Origin: CAYVUB01 sp964454675
GTDB taxonomy: Bacteria; Bacteroidota; Bacteroidia; Flavobacteriales; Flavobacteriaceae
Direction: 5' to 3'
NCBI GenBank assembly: GCA_964454675.1
Contig: CAYVUB010000006.1
Span: 38,864-102,863, forward strand
DNA: 64,000 nucleotides
Position 1 is the first letter of the stretch, and each line of letters begins with the position of its first letter. The position numbers were made by a program, and so were the translations under genes. The notes beneath the pieces are model-generated. The model did no database searches, was not told the DNA's origin, and saw only the letters and a list, made by a program, of their open reading frames with translations. This document shows, piece after piece, positions 9,015-16,969 of this stretch.

Positions 9015-9066
9015 AAATCCCAAATTCCAATCAAAACATGATGGTTGAAATTCGGGATTTTTATTT
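9015..9066 (+). terminator. Terminator of ilvE
   Basis: A long imperfect hairpin, closed by AAATCCC (9015-9021) and GGGATTT (9054-9060), is followed by TTTTATTTT. It begins about 20 bases after the ilvE stop. Confidence 0.7.
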
Positions 9067-9105
9067 TGGTGTTTTGCAATGTTAAGTGGTTAGTGTCTTA
9101 AACCT

Positions 9106-9176
9106 TATTCAATTTCAATTTCAATTTCAAATTCAATTTCAATTTCAATTTCAAATTCAAATTCAAATTCAATTTG
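9106..9176. repeat. AATTTC/AAATTC hexanucleotide repeat
   Basis: About twelve tandem units of CAATTT or CAAATT run through this stretch. The right end reaches the stop codon of the minus-strand pyrophosphohydrolase gene, so its last residues (DSN and stop) are written in repeat sequence. Slippage here could change the protein's C-terminus. Confidence 0.9.
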
Positions 9177-9558
9177 AATCTAAAATCTTTTTAATATCGG
9201 GCTTAAAATAGTTTGGTCCTTTTAAAACTTTGCCGTCTTCACGGTAAATTGGCTCGCCGTCTTCACCAAGTTTACTCATATTGCTGCGTTGTATTTCTTC
9301 AAATACTTCTTCTATTTTGTGCTGCAAACCGTGTTCTATAATAGTACCGCAAAGAATGTAAAGCATATCGCCTAAAGCATCGGCAACTTCTACCAAATCA
9401 TCATTGTTGGCAGCTTCAAGATATTCTTCATTTTCTTCACGCATCAATTTGTATCTGAGCATATTTTTATCGATACCCAAACTTGCCGTTGGTATATCTT
9501 TATAGCCTATTTTAAATGCGGTATGAAACGCTTTTACAGCATTAATTTTGTCTTGCAT
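9169..9558 (-). CDS. MazG-like nucleoside triphosphate pyrophosphohydrolase
   Basis: I choose the start MQDKINAVKAFH at 9558, giving 129 residues; an in-frame ATG eight codons earlier adds a segment (MRFKIKVI) unlike the family. The all-alpha NTP-PPase metal site is visible as REENEEYLEAAN followed by VEVADALGDMLYILCGT, the ExxE...ExxD pattern. Such enzymes hydrolyse (d)NTPs to monophosphates, usually as house-cleaning. The gene stands alone between convergent ilvE and a divergent small membrane protein gene. Confidence 0.85.
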   Translation of the reverse strand: MQDKINAVKAFHTAFKIGYKDIPTASLGIDKNMLRYKLMREENEEYLEAANNDDLVEVADALGDMLYILCGTIIEHGLQHKIEEVFEEIQRSNMSKLGEDGEPIYREDGKVLKGPNYFKPDIKKILDSN

Positions 9559-9642
9559 AATTACTTTTATTTTAAACCGCAAATTACCATATTTTTAAAC
9601 AACAATAAAATAAGCGCTATAACTTTAATGAATTGTTATTAT

Positions 9643-9675
9643 TTTGCTATTAATATTAAAAAATTCTTATTTTTG
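9643..9675 (+). promoter_or_regulatory. Promoter of the 62-residue membrane protein gene
   Basis: TTTG (9643-9646) lies 21 bases upstream of TATTTTTG (9668-9675), matching the Bacteroidota TTTG-N(19-23)-TAnnTTTG promoter. The start codon follows 35 bases later. Confidence 0.7.
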
Positions 9676-9710
9676 CATACATATTTTCATCTTAAAAAAC
9701 AACATTTTCA

Positions 9711-9899
9711 ATGTTCAGCTCAGGTCAAATTACATTCGGGATTTTATTTGCTATTGTCTTTGCAATTGTCTTGGTTTATGCCTACAGAAAAGATTTGAAA
9801 CTTCATGAGCGGTATTACAAAGGAAGTATCTGGGTGTTAATTGCTTTTATTGGATTTATTTCAATGATTGCGGCAATCAAATTTTTATTTGTTGATTAA
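9711..9899 (+). CDS. Small two-helix membrane protein, unknown function
   Basis: This 62-residue protein has two hydrophobic segments (about 8-24 and 41-59) joined by a basic loop (RKDLKLHERYYKG). I do not recognise a named family. It has a good promoter (9643-9675), and the even hydrophobic pattern argues that it is real. Its stop codon TAA is directly followed by a MITE-like element at 9900. Confidence 0.65.
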   Translation: MFSSGQITFGILFAIVFAIVLVYAYRKDLKLHERYYKGSIWVLIAFIGFISMIAAIKFLFVD

Positions 9900-9992
9900 G
9901 AGCCTGTTTAAAATTATCTCAATTAATCTTTTATATTTCTTTTCTGTGATAAATGCGTTAAAATTTTTAATCATACAAATTTAAACAGGCTC
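9900..9992. mobile_element. 93-bp MITE-like element
   Basis: The element has 13-bp perfect terminal inverted repeats, GAGCCTGTTTAAA at 9900-9912 and its complement at 9980-9992. It is flanked by TAA on both sides (9897-9899, 9993-9995), which looks like a 3-bp target duplication. The interior has no open frame. A TNA target duplication with GAG-type ends would fit an IS5-group insertion sequence; that assignment is from memory and not tested. Confidence 0.7.
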
Positions 9993-10041
9993 TAAATGAT
10001 GACATTTTAAGGATGTATCCGATTAAAGATAAAAACTTATT

Positions 10042-10119
10042 ATGATTACTACAATCTCAATCTTAGCGGCTTTACTTTTTATCAATATGTTACTGCTTAA
10101 ATTCAGTGTAAATAAATAA
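10042..10119 (+). CDS. 25-residue membrane peptide (possible gene)
   Basis: ATG at 10042 opens a 25-codon frame, MITTISILAALLFINMLLLK followed by FSVNK and TAA, which is one membrane helix with a short basic end. Tiny proteins of this form occur in Flavobacteriaceae, but I cannot confirm a family. A strong hairpin begins at its stop codon, as expected for a transcription unit ending there. Confidence 0.4.
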   Translation: MITTISILAALLFINMLLLKFSVNK

Positions 10120-10171
10120 AACGAAGCTGTTTCAAAAGTCAAATAATTTGATTTTTGAAACAGCTTCGTTT
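10118..10171. terminator. Long perfect hairpin, probable bidirectional terminator
   Basis: A 19-bp perfect inverted repeat (AAACGAAGCTGTTTCAAAA and complement) is extended by an inner CAAAT/ATTTG. On the minus strand it is followed by TTTTATTTATTT, serving the M49 peptidase gene. Its length is also compatible with a degenerate palindromic element. Confidence 0.7.
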
Positions 10172-10193
10172 AAAAAAATTTTATCTCAACGTC

Positions 10194-12233
10194 TTAATTT
10201 ACCTCCGGTAAAAAATTGTAGTTTTTACTGTAATACAACATTTGTTCAGGAAAACTTGACGGCTGTGTTACTTTTATAGCTGTAATTTCGCCTTTATCAT
10301 TTGTTTCAGTAACCAGTACGGGATTTACAAACCCACTGTATGGCGGCGACGGAAACTGTTTGTTACGCTCCAAAACTTCGGCATGTATGGCCTGGTCAAC
10401 TTTTACACCGTATGTTTCTACCAGAGCTTCGGCTGCTGTATAATCACCTTCCGATTTAATACGCTGGGTTTCACGTAATAATTCACCAAACAACTCGTGT
10501 AATTTATCGTAATCATTGATGTTAAAATAGGTTTTTCCGTTGCGTGTTACTTTTTCAATCACATTACCGGCTTTTCCTTTTTCAAATACCCAGGCACTTA
10601 CCCACTGACGGTTGCGCATGTGAGCTTCTTCGACATCGTCACCAAGATTTAAACGGATTAGCTGCGTCATCAATCCATTACGGATATAACCGTCATAAGC
10701 CGCCATACCGTTCTTTTTCCAGTCGTCAACCAAACCCAACTCTTGCAATTTAGGACTGTACAAATAATAAAGTCCCACCAAATCTGCACGGCCTTCTTCT
10801 AAAGTTGAAGCATACGTTTTTAAGGTTTCTTTGGTATCGCCCACTCCCGGATTTATCTGCCCCGAAGCATGCCCTACCACTTCATGCAATGCGGTGTGAA
10901 GCTTATCGCCAATGGCTCCATATTTTAATTCGAGTTGAAGTTCTTCATCATCATGGACAAATTCTTTTAATCTGCCTTCATTACCCGAATTTCCATAGGC
11001 TTCAATGATATTACCCAATGATACCGATTTACTTCCAACAGCCACACGAATCCAATCGGCATTTGGCAAGTTGACACCTATAGGTGTCGCCGGCGATGCG
11101 TCACCGGCTTCGCCCGCAACATTCACCACTTTGTAAGTAACACCTACTACGTTTTTCTTTTTATGAGCATCCATTAACGGCGAATTGTCTTCAAACCACT
11201 GCGCATTATCTGATAATACTTTCATTTTTTGCGACATGTCGAAATCATTGATTTGCACAATGTTTTCATAACTGCCACGGTAACCTAACGGGTCGTTATA
11301 TACTTCAACAAAACCGTTTATATAATCTACATTACCTTCGGTAGCGGCTGTCCAGGCTACATTATAATCGTCCCAAATTTGCAAGTCGCCGGTTTTGTAA
11401 TACTCTATTAACAAACCAAGTGCATTGCCTTGCGCATCATTTTCGGCTACGCCTTTTGCAAGTTCGAGCCACTTGATAATTTCATCAATAGCCGAGCCGT
11501 AAAGTCCGCCCGATTTGTAAACACGCTCTTTTAATTGTCCGTTTTCTTTAACCAATTGCGAATTTAACCCGAAAGACAACGGTTTATCCGGGTCTGGTGA
11601 TGTTAGTGTTTTATAGAAACTTTCCACATCGGCATTGGTAACGCCTTTACCATAAAAATTTCCTGCCGATAAAGCAACATTGTCAACACCTTTTGCCTGA
11701 TTTACCTTTTTTGCATCTTTATCATTGAAAATAACATCAAATGCTTCGCCTTCCAAAACGGTTTGCGTATCTGCCAGCAACTGTTTTAAATACTCCTGAG
11801 AAAATTTTGGTGTATGCTTATCATTTGAATAGTGATGATGAATCCCGTTACTAAACCAAACCTGCTTTGTATAAGTATCAAAAGCTGCCCAATCTTCAGA
11901 GGTTTTATCTCCTTTATAACTGGTGTAAATGTTTTCTAAAGCTTTACGAATGGTCAAATTATGCCGGTAATTCTGATCCCACATAATGTCGCGCCCTGCA
12001 AGACCTGCCTGTGTTAAGTAGTAAACTAATTTTTGCTCTTTAAGGGTTAGTTGCTCCCAACCCGGAATTTGATAACGTAATATCTTAATGTCTGCAAATT
12101 GCTCAACGTCATACTCAAATGCTGCTGCCGGTACATCTGCCGCATTATTGTTATCTGTAGTTTTTGGTTCATTTTTACATGAAAACAATACCAATGCAGA
12201 TAGTGCTATGGTGTAAAGTGCTTTAAATTTCAT
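10194..12233 (-). CDS. Dipeptidyl-peptidase III family (M49) lipoprotein
   Basis: The 679-residue protein has a lipoprotein signal (TIALSALVLFSCKNE, Cys19) and belongs to the M49 zinc peptidases, which remove dipeptides from the N-termini of peptides. The zinc site is visible as HEVVGH (a five-residue-spaced HExxGH like HELLGH) in LHTALHEVVGHASGQ, and as EEGRAD (the EExxA(E/D) motif) some 35 residues later. Being lipidated, it probably acts in the periplasm or at the cell surface. It is a single gene with terminator 10118-10171. Confidence 0.92.
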   Translation of the reverse strand: MKFKALYTIALSALVLFSCKNEPKTTDNNNAADVPAAAFEYDVEQFADIKILRYQIPGWEQLTLKEQKLVYYLTQAGLAGRDIMWDQNYRHNLTIRKALENIYTSYKGDKTSEDWAAFDTYTKQVWFSNGIHHHYSNDKHTPKFSQEYLKQLLADTQTVLEGEAFDVIFNDKDAKKVNQAKGVDNVALSAGNFYGKGVTNADVESFYKTLTSPDPDKPLSFGLNSQLVKENGQLKERVYKSGGLYGSAIDEIIKWLELAKGVAENDAQGNALGLLIEYYKTGDLQIWDDYNVAWTAATEGNVDYINGFVEVYNDPLGYRGSYENIVQINDFDMSQKMKVLSDNAQWFEDNSPLMDAHKKKNVVGVTYKVVNVAGEAGDASPATPIGVNLPNADWIRVAVGSKSVSLGNIIEAYGNSGNEGRLKEFVHDDEELQLELKYGAIGDKLHTALHEVVGHASGQINPGVGDTKETLKTYASTLEEGRADLVGLYYLYSPKLQELGLVDDWKKNGMAAYDGYIRNGLMTQLIRLNLGDDVEEAHMRNRQWVSAWVFEKGKAGNVIEKVTRNGKTYFNINDYDKLHELFGELLRETQRIKSEGDYTAAEALVETYGVKVDQAIHAEVLERNKQFPSPPYSGFVNPVLVTETNDKGEITAIKVTQPSSFPEQMLYYSKNYNFLPEVN

Positions 12234-12293
12234 AAAGTTTGTTTAAATAAGTTATACGCAAATTTAATGATATTTTAAGATACTAAAATTGAT

Positions 12294-12301
12294 TACCTTT
12301 G
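12294..12301 (+). promoter_or_regulatory. Promoter -7 element of the SRPBCC gene
   Basis: TACCTTTG fits TAnnTTTG and lies 28 bases before the start codon at 12330. The -33 element is weak. Confidence 0.5.
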
Positions 12302-12329
12302 GATACTATTAACGCAATCCCCTAAATTC

Positions 12330-13295
12330 ATGAAATTCTTAAAATACCTCATCTTTCTCATTTTAATTTTCATTATAGGCTTCTCTATATATATTGCTGT
12401 GCAACCCAACGATTTTGAAATTACAAAATCTAAAACCATCAACGCACCGGCATCGGTCATTTCTGAAATCATAAAAGATTCAACACAATGGAACGACTGG
12501 ATGCCCTGGAAAGATACTTATAAATTAACAACAATACCATCAACAAATGCGCTTGGCATACATCAGCATTTAACTGAAAGCAGCCTACCAAACACCGATA
12601 TTAACTGGTTATTGCAACCTAACGGCGATGGCACAACTACTATAAACCGAACATTAAAAGCCGGTAACTTATCTTTTGGAGTTAAAATGGCAGCATTTTT
12701 TAAAGGCGGTTATGAAAATTATTACGAACTCGATACTGACGACAGTTTTAACAAGCTCAGTGAACTTATCATTAAAAGTATTGATGCTTACACTATTACC
12801 GTAAACGGATTGACAGATTATGGCGGCGGATTTTATATGTACAAAACCGCCTCGTCAACAGCATCAAACATAAGCAATACCATCGCCAAACAATATGCCG
12901 ATATATTGAACTACATGAATTCAAACAGTATTCCTATGAGCGGAATGCCATTTACCATATACCTTCAAATGGATTTTGACAACGGCGATGTGATTATGAG
13001 CAATGCCATACCGGTAAACAGCCAGGTAGTTGTTACTGATGAAAGCAATATACTTTGCGGTTATATAGACCGGACGACAGCCTTAAAAGTTACGCTAAAA
13101 GGAAACTATACCAACCTGAAAGAAACCTGGAGTACTGCATACCGGTATCTTAATGACAACCAGATTGTACCATCAGAAATGAGTCCGTTTGAAATATACA
13201 TCAACGATCCCGGAGATATTCCAAATCCTGCCAATTGGATTACCGAAATTTATATTCCTATAAGCACGGAAGAAACAGAAGTTTCTACGCCTTAA
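12330..13295 (+). CDS. SRPBCC plus GyrI-like effector-binding domain protein
   Basis: The 321-residue protein has an N-terminal membrane anchor (residues 4-24), an SRPBCC (START-like) ligand-binding domain at about 30-150 (SKTINAPASVISEIIKDSTQWNDW), and a C-terminal domain resembling the GyrI/AraC effector-binding fold at about 155-310 (PFTIYLQMDFDNGDV, ending in EIYIPI). Such fusions are common in Bacteroidota. No DNA-binding domain is present, so it is not a regulator by itself. The ligand is unknown. It is a single gene with a terminator at 13336-13372. Confidence 0.78.
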   Translation: MKFLKYLIFLILIFIIGFSIYIAVQPNDFEITKSKTINAPASVISEIIKDSTQWNDWMPWKDTYKLTTIPSTNALGIHQHLTESSLPNTDINWLLQPNGDGTTTINRTLKAGNLSFGVKMAAFFKGGYENYYELDTDDSFNKLSELIIKSIDAYTITVNGLTDYGGGFYMYKTASSTASNISNTIAKQYADILNYMNSNSIPMSGMPFTIYLQMDFDNGDVIMSNAIPVNSQVVVTDESNILCGYIDRTTALKVTLKGNYTNLKETWSTAYRYLNDNQIVPSEMSPFEIYINDPGDIPNPANWITEIYIPISTEETEVSTP

Positions 13296-13299
13296 AATT

Positions 13300-13324
13300 G
13301 AACTCATTTAAACTTTTTTCAATT
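13300..13324. repeat. Solo end of the 52552-52763 MITE-like element
   Basis: The first 25 bases, from GAACTCATTTAAAC through a T run to CAATT, are identical to the left end of the element at 52552. No matching right end follows, so this is a remnant or a conserved end sequence. Confidence 0.6.
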
Positions 13325-13335
13325 ACATAAAAAAG

Positions 13336-13372
13336 ATAGCTGCAAGAAGTATTGCGGCTATTTTTATTTTTG
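13336..13372 (+). terminator. Terminator of the SRPBCC gene
   Basis: ATAGCTGCAA and TTGCGGCTAT form a 10-bp stem (one G-U) with a 6-base loop, followed by TTTTATTTTTG. Confidence 0.85.
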
Positions 13373-13527
13373 TCTGTTATCAAATTATCAAAAAATATAT
13401 TTTATAAAATATACCCCATAAAAAATAGGGCATATAATTTATTTTTTAATAAAAATAACACTTGACCCCTGTTTTTTTATATGTTAATTTAAAATAATAT
13501 ATATTTTTATGCTTTAAAACTATTTTA

Positions 13528-13866
13528 ATGAAAAAAATAGAAGCAATCATCCGCAAATCAAAATTCAACGAAGTCAGGAATGCTTTACACGCCATTGAAG
13601 TAAATTTTTTCAGCTATTGGGACGTTACCGGCGTAGGAAATGAAAAAACAGGTCATGTATATAGAGGCATCCCATACAGCACTTCCGATATTCAAAGACG
13701 TTATATTTCAATAGTGGTTAGTGACGGTTTTGCAGACAAAACCATTGAAGCCATTTTAACTTCGGCATATACAGGCGATGTTGGCGACGGCAAAATCATT
13801 GTTTTACCTGTAGAAGAAGTTTACAGAATACGAACCAAAGAAAAAGGATACGACGCACTTCAATAA
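13528..13866 (+). CDS. glnK: Nitrogen regulatory protein P-II (GlnK-type)
   Basis: The 112-residue P-II protein senses ATP/ADP and 2-oxoglutarate and blocks the ammonium channel. The start KKIEAIIRKSKFNEV, the T-loop (about 37-55, with Tyr50 in VYRGIPY where uridylylation occurs in other bacteria), and the B-loop TGDVGDGKIIV are all clear. The T-loop after Tyr50 (STSDIQRRY) differs from proteobacterial GlnB. It lies 9 bases upstream of amt, so the pair acts together. The 150 bases upstream are very AT-rich, with no clear sigma-54 site. Confidence 0.94.
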   Translation: MKKIEAIIRKSKFNEVRNALHAIEVNFFSYWDVTGVGNEKTGHVYRGIPYSTSDIQRRYISIVVSDGFADKTIEAILTSAYTGDVGDGKIIVLPVEEVYRIRTKEKGYDALQ

Positions 13867-13875
13867 CCTCAATAT

Positions 13876-15108
13876 ATGAACGACGCTATTTTTACCGCAA
13901 ACAACCTATGGATGATGCTGTGCATCGCTTTAGTATTTATCATGCATTTAGGATTTTCCCTTTTAGAATCGGGATTAACCAGATCAAAAAACACCATCAA
14001 CATATTATTTAAAAATGTTTTTATCATTATTATTGGGCTTCTCACCTACACGCTTGTCGGGTTTAGCCTTATGTATCCCGGAGAAGCCTTTTCCGGCAGC
14101 TGGATTGGCTTTAATTCCTTAGGGCTACATTTGCCCGAAGGCGGCGATACCACAGCGTATTCTGACGGGCAATATACCTATTGGACAGATTTTTTATTTC
14201 AGGCAATGTTTGCCGCTACTGCCGCAACAATTGTATCGGGTGCTGTAGCAGAACGTATCAAACTTTTTAGTTTTATCATCTTTTCAACACTATATGTAGC
14301 ATTTGTATATCCTGTAAGCGGTATGTGGAAATGGGGTGGCGGATTTTTGGACAGCTTAGGATTTTATGATTTTGCCGGTTCAACTCTGGTACATTCTGTA
14401 GGCGGATGGGCTTCATTAATAGCGGTTTGGCTACTTGGTGCCCGTATAGGCAAATATCAGGACGGAAAAATAAATGTCATTGCAGGACATAATTTACCTT
14501 TATCAACTGCAGGCGTATTTCTGTTGTGGTTTGGCTGGTTTGGATTTAACGGAGGTTCTGTACTGTCTGCCGATCCTGCAACAACATCGTTAGTATTGGT
14601 AACTACCTGTTTATCGGCAGCTTCCGGAGGGTTTTCGGCGGCAATTGTTTCTTACTTAAAATTCAAAGAAAACGATTTATCAATGATGCTTAACGGTATT
14701 CTTGGCGGCTTGGTAGGCATCACTGCCGGAGCAGACCTTATGAACGTTACCGACGCTATAATCATAGGCTTAATATCGGGTGTATTGATAGTATATGCCG
14801 TAAGTTTTATAGACAGGCTTAAACTTGATGATCCTGTTGGTGCTATTCCCGTGCATTTGGTTTGCGGTATTTGGGGCACACTGGCTGTCGGGATATTTGG
14901 CAGTCTTGCAAGCTTATCTCAATTGTTTTATCAGCTTATTGGCATTGTTGCCGTTGGCTTATGGTGCTGCGGATTTTCATTCTTAATCTTGTTCACGCTT
15001 AAGAAAACCATTGGCATAAGAGTTTCAAAACGTACAGAAGTTGAAGGTTTGGACATCCATGAACACGGCGTGAATGCGTATTCGGATTTCCGGTTGAATG
15101 AATACTAA
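13876..15108 (+). CDS. amt: Ammonium transporter Amt
   Basis: The 410-residue channel has eleven predicted membrane helices. Conserved features include GFSLLESGLTRSKN near the N-terminus, AATAATIVSGAVAERIKL, GSTLVHSVGGWASL with the first pore histidine, FGWFGFNGGS, and GAIPVHLVCGIWG with the second pore histidine. It imports ammonium across the inner membrane and is gated by the P-II protein encoded just upstream. The gene ends convergently, overlapping the DUF1684 gene by four bases. Confidence 0.95.
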   Translation: MNDAIFTANNLWMMLCIALVFIMHLGFSLLESGLTRSKNTINILFKNVFIIIIGLLTYTLVGFSLMYPGEAFSGSWIGFNSLGLHLPEGGDTTAYSDGQYTYWTDFLFQAMFAATAATIVSGAVAERIKLFSFIIFSTLYVAFVYPVSGMWKWGGGFLDSLGFYDFAGSTLVHSVGGWASLIAVWLLGARIGKYQDGKINVIAGHNLPLSTAGVFLLWFGWFGFNGGSVLSADPATTSLVLVTTCLSAASGGFSAAIVSYLKFKENDLSMMLNGILGGLVGITAGADLMNVTDAIIIGLISGVLIVYAVSFIDRLKLDDPVGAIPVHLVCGIWGTLAVGIFGSLASLSQLFYQLIGIVAVGLWCCGFSFLILFTLKKTIGIRVSKRTEVEGLDIHEHGVNAYSDFRLNEY

Positions 15109-15710
15109 TCCTTATGAAATGCCTTTACACCTGCTTGAACAGCAACAGCAATGTAATTTGAGATTGGCACAATAGGACAAGAATATTTTTCATTATAAGC
15201 GCAATACGGATTGTATGCTTTGTTAAAATCGATTACCATTGTACCGTTTTCAGGAATCCGTAAATCTATATAGCGACCGCCACCATACGTGCTGTCGCCA
15301 TTGGTATCGTCAAGAAACGGCAAAAACAAATAATCCTCATAACCTTCATCAGTTATCAAATCCTGATTTTGATACACCGTAAGTTGATGCGGTTGTCCTT
15401 TTAACTTAAACGTAATGATACCATACTTAACATACACCGGCAATCTGTCGGTTGTGGTTTTCATTTGAAATGGTTTTTCGCCCTCAAGTTTTTGAAATTC
15501 TGCCATAACCACATAAGAGGAATCTGTTTTAAAAAAATCCAATCCGGTAAAATTTTTGCGGTCTTTATCTTTCAACGGCGATTTTGAAGCATCTTTAAAA
15601 TTTGCATTAAGCTCACGCTGAAATTCGGTTTCACCCAAAATTGGTTGTTTACCCTGTGCGCAACTGCTTAAAAATACTAAACCCAACAAAATGGAAATAC
15701 TAACTTTCAT
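15105..15710 (-). CDS. DUF1684 family lipoprotein
   Basis: I choose MKVSISILLGLVFLSSC at 15710 as the start because it gives a proper lipoprotein signal peptide (Cys17); an upstream ATG ten codons earlier spoils it. The 201-residue protein carries DUF1684 motifs: GRYIDLRIPENGTMVIDFNK followed by AYNPYCAYNEKYSCPIVP. The CxYNxxYxCPxxP pattern with two cysteines is the family hallmark. The biochemical role is not established. Confidence 0.85.
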   Translation of the reverse strand: MKVSISILLGLVFLSSCAQGKQPILGETEFQRELNANFKDASKSPLKDKDRKNFTGLDFFKTDSSYVVMAEFQKLEGEKPFQMKTTTDRLPVYVKYGIITFKLKGQPHQLTVYQNQDLITDEGYEDYLFLPFLDDTNGDSTYGGGRYIDLRIPENGTMVIDFNKAYNPYCAYNEKYSCPIVPISNYIAVAVQAGVKAFHKD

Positions 15711-15877
15711 CAGAAAAAAATTTAGACAACAAAAATACAATTTATGATTATTTCATTTAGCTTTGAGTCATTAAAATAGTTATTTATGTACCACAATATC
15801 ACACCTTATAAGCAAAGATACAATTCCGCAACAGGATATTTGGACTCGCTGTGTATTGTGATAACGTAACCATTTAA

Positions 15878-16324
15878 TCATAATTTCAAAGGTTTTACAT
15901 CATTGTAACTTACCACATGCGATAAAACAATTTGCGTTTTTGTTTCGCCAAAAACAATGAGTTGGTCTATAAACGTTTCCAGATGCTTTTGGTTTTTAAA
16001 TACCACTTCCATCACAATATTTTCATTACCTGTAATGCGGTAGCAATTAAGCACCTCATCATAGGTTTTTACTTTTTCCAGAAATGGCTTTAACATCCCC
16101 ATAAATGCTCTGAGCGTAATAATAGCTTTAAGCTGATAGCCTGCTTCAATTGGAGAAATATGTGTATGATAGCCTCTTATCACACCGGCATCCTCCATTT
16201 TTTTAATACGCTCGGATACGGCAGGCGAACTTATGCCAACCTGCCTTCCTATTTCGGCGTTGGACTGACGTGCATTTTTTTGCAGGCACTTCAGGATTTT
16301 CCAATTCAAAGGATCAATATGCAT
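15878..16324 (-). CDS. Lrp/AsnC family transcriptional regulator
   Basis: The 148-residue protein has an N-terminal winged helix-turn-helix (LNWKILKCLQKNARQSNAEI, then GRQVGISSPAVSERIKKMEDAG) and a C-terminal RAM/AsnC ligand-binding domain (about 65-145) with CYRITGNENIVMEVVF. Lrp-type regulators bind amino acids and act as octamers or dimers. A perfect palindrome between this gene and the plus-strand gene at 16420 (see 16356-16385) is a likely autoregulatory operator. The amino acid sensed cannot be told. Confidence 0.92.
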   Translation of the reverse strand: MHIDPLNWKILKCLQKNARQSNAEIGRQVGISSPAVSERIKKMEDAGVIRGYHTHISPIEAGYQLKAIITLRAFMGMLKPFLEKVKTYDEVLNCYRITGNENIVMEVVFKNQKHLETFIDQLIVFGETKTQIVLSHVVSYNDVKPLKL

Positions 16325-16355
16325 TTAAAAGAATTTTGATTAATTAAATTTAAAA

Positions 16356-16385
16356 TTTAAAGCAAATATAGCAATTTGCTTTAAA
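16356..16385. promoter_or_regulatory. Palindromic operator upstream of the Lrp gene
   Basis: TTTAAAGCAAA, an 8-base spacer, then TTTGCTTTAAA form a perfect 11-bp dyad. It lies 32 bases upstream of the Lrp start and about 35 bases upstream of the gene at 16420. Binding by the adjacent Lrp protein is inference. Confidence 0.55.
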
Positions 16386-16419
16386 ATCAATTATATTAAA
16401 TCCTTACTTGTGAGTAATT

Positions 16420-16836
16420 TTGGTAAAATTTCTTTTTAAGAATATGTACCACATCCCATCTTACCTGCCGGACATGCCTGTTTATAAAAAGGCTATGGAA
16501 ATCTTTATGCTTTCCATGAGCATCTCTACATACCTGAAACAGGATTTAGCGTATCTTAAACCCGATGGCAGTGAAGATTCTGATATTTATGTTACAGGCG
16601 ATATGATTCAGCAATCTGTTTCACTGGTGCCCGAAATCGTCAATGCCGAACTGGAACGCCACACCGATAAAAAACATCGTCACATTGCTTCATTAAACCG
16701 ACTGACAATCCAGTTGTACAACACCTGCAAACGCCTTGAAAATTCCAACAGCAATATGAGAGATTATCTGCCGGTACTTCGCAATGAACTTAAAAAATTC
16801 AAACAGTTACAACGCAGCTGGATGTTGAGTTTATAG
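16420..16836 (+). CDS. Small helical protein, possible four-helix bundle
   Basis: The frame encodes up to 138 residues. MYHIPSYLPDMPVYKKAMEI at 16444 (130 residues) is a better start than the GTG-like extension. The sequence is almost entirely helical, with four amphipathic stretches (about 15-35, 55-72, 80-105, 112-130) and a basic C-terminus. It recalls the four-helix bundle family of 23S rRNA intervening-sequence proteins and bAvd-like proteins, but I cannot confirm this. It is divergent from the Lrp gene across the palindrome and may be its regulon member. Confidence 0.6.
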   Translation: MVKFLFKNMYHIPSYLPDMPVYKKAMEIFMLSMSISTYLKQDLAYLKPDGSEDSDIYVTGDMIQQSVSLVPEIVNAELERHTDKKHRHIASLNRLTIQLYNTCKRLENSNSNMRDYLPVLRNELKKFKQLQRSWMLSL

Positions 16837-16852
16837 TAGTCATCATTTTAAT

Positions 16853-16947
16853 CTTTTTCAAAAGTTCTAATTTTATGGATGATTAACAACAACATCCTAA
16901 AAATGGATAGCATATTAATGCAAAAACCCTCTTAATTGAGGGTTTTT
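16853..16947 (+). ncRNA. CRISPR-repeat relic with hairpins and terminator; possible small RNA
   Basis: 16856-16875 is identical over 20 bases to repeat positions 13-32, and up to 16890 it still resembles the repeat's 3' end (ATGATTAACAAC against ATGATTTACAAC). Two short hairpins follow (ATCC/GGAT, 16894-16908; GCAT/ATGC, 16910-16921), then a perfect terminator palindrome (16922-16947) with a T run. The order looks like an RNA gene, but the strand is the same as the crRNA repeats, so it is not an anti-repeat. It is either a diverged array relic or an unusual small RNA. Confidence 0.4.
16922..16947. terminator. Terminator palindrome, copy 1 (before the Fic gene)
   Basis: AAAAACCCTC, TTAATT, GAGGGTTTTT form a perfect 10-bp stem with A and T runs on both sides, so it can act in both directions. 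An identical copy closes the Fic gene at 17754-17779. Confidence 0.8.
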
Positions 16948-16969
16948 AAAAAAACAATATATTTACGCT

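Noticed and set aside
13373..13527. Sigma-54 promoter before glnK-amt
   Set aside because: The region is AT-rich and holds no TGGCAC-N5-TTGC-like pair; Bacteroidota usually do not use sigma-54 here.
16420..16836. Accessory protein of a diversity-generating retroelement (bAvd)
   Set aside because: The helical pattern is similar, but no reverse transcriptase or template repeat is in the window.
16853..16947. tracrRNA on the plus strand next to the Fic gene, with crRNAs read from the minus strand
   Set aside because: The repeat-like part would pair well with minus-strand crRNAs, but the unit beside cas9 (25795-25878) has the classical bulged duplex, nexus and terminator for plus-strand crRNAs, and the decayed repeat at 19346 places the leader on the other side.
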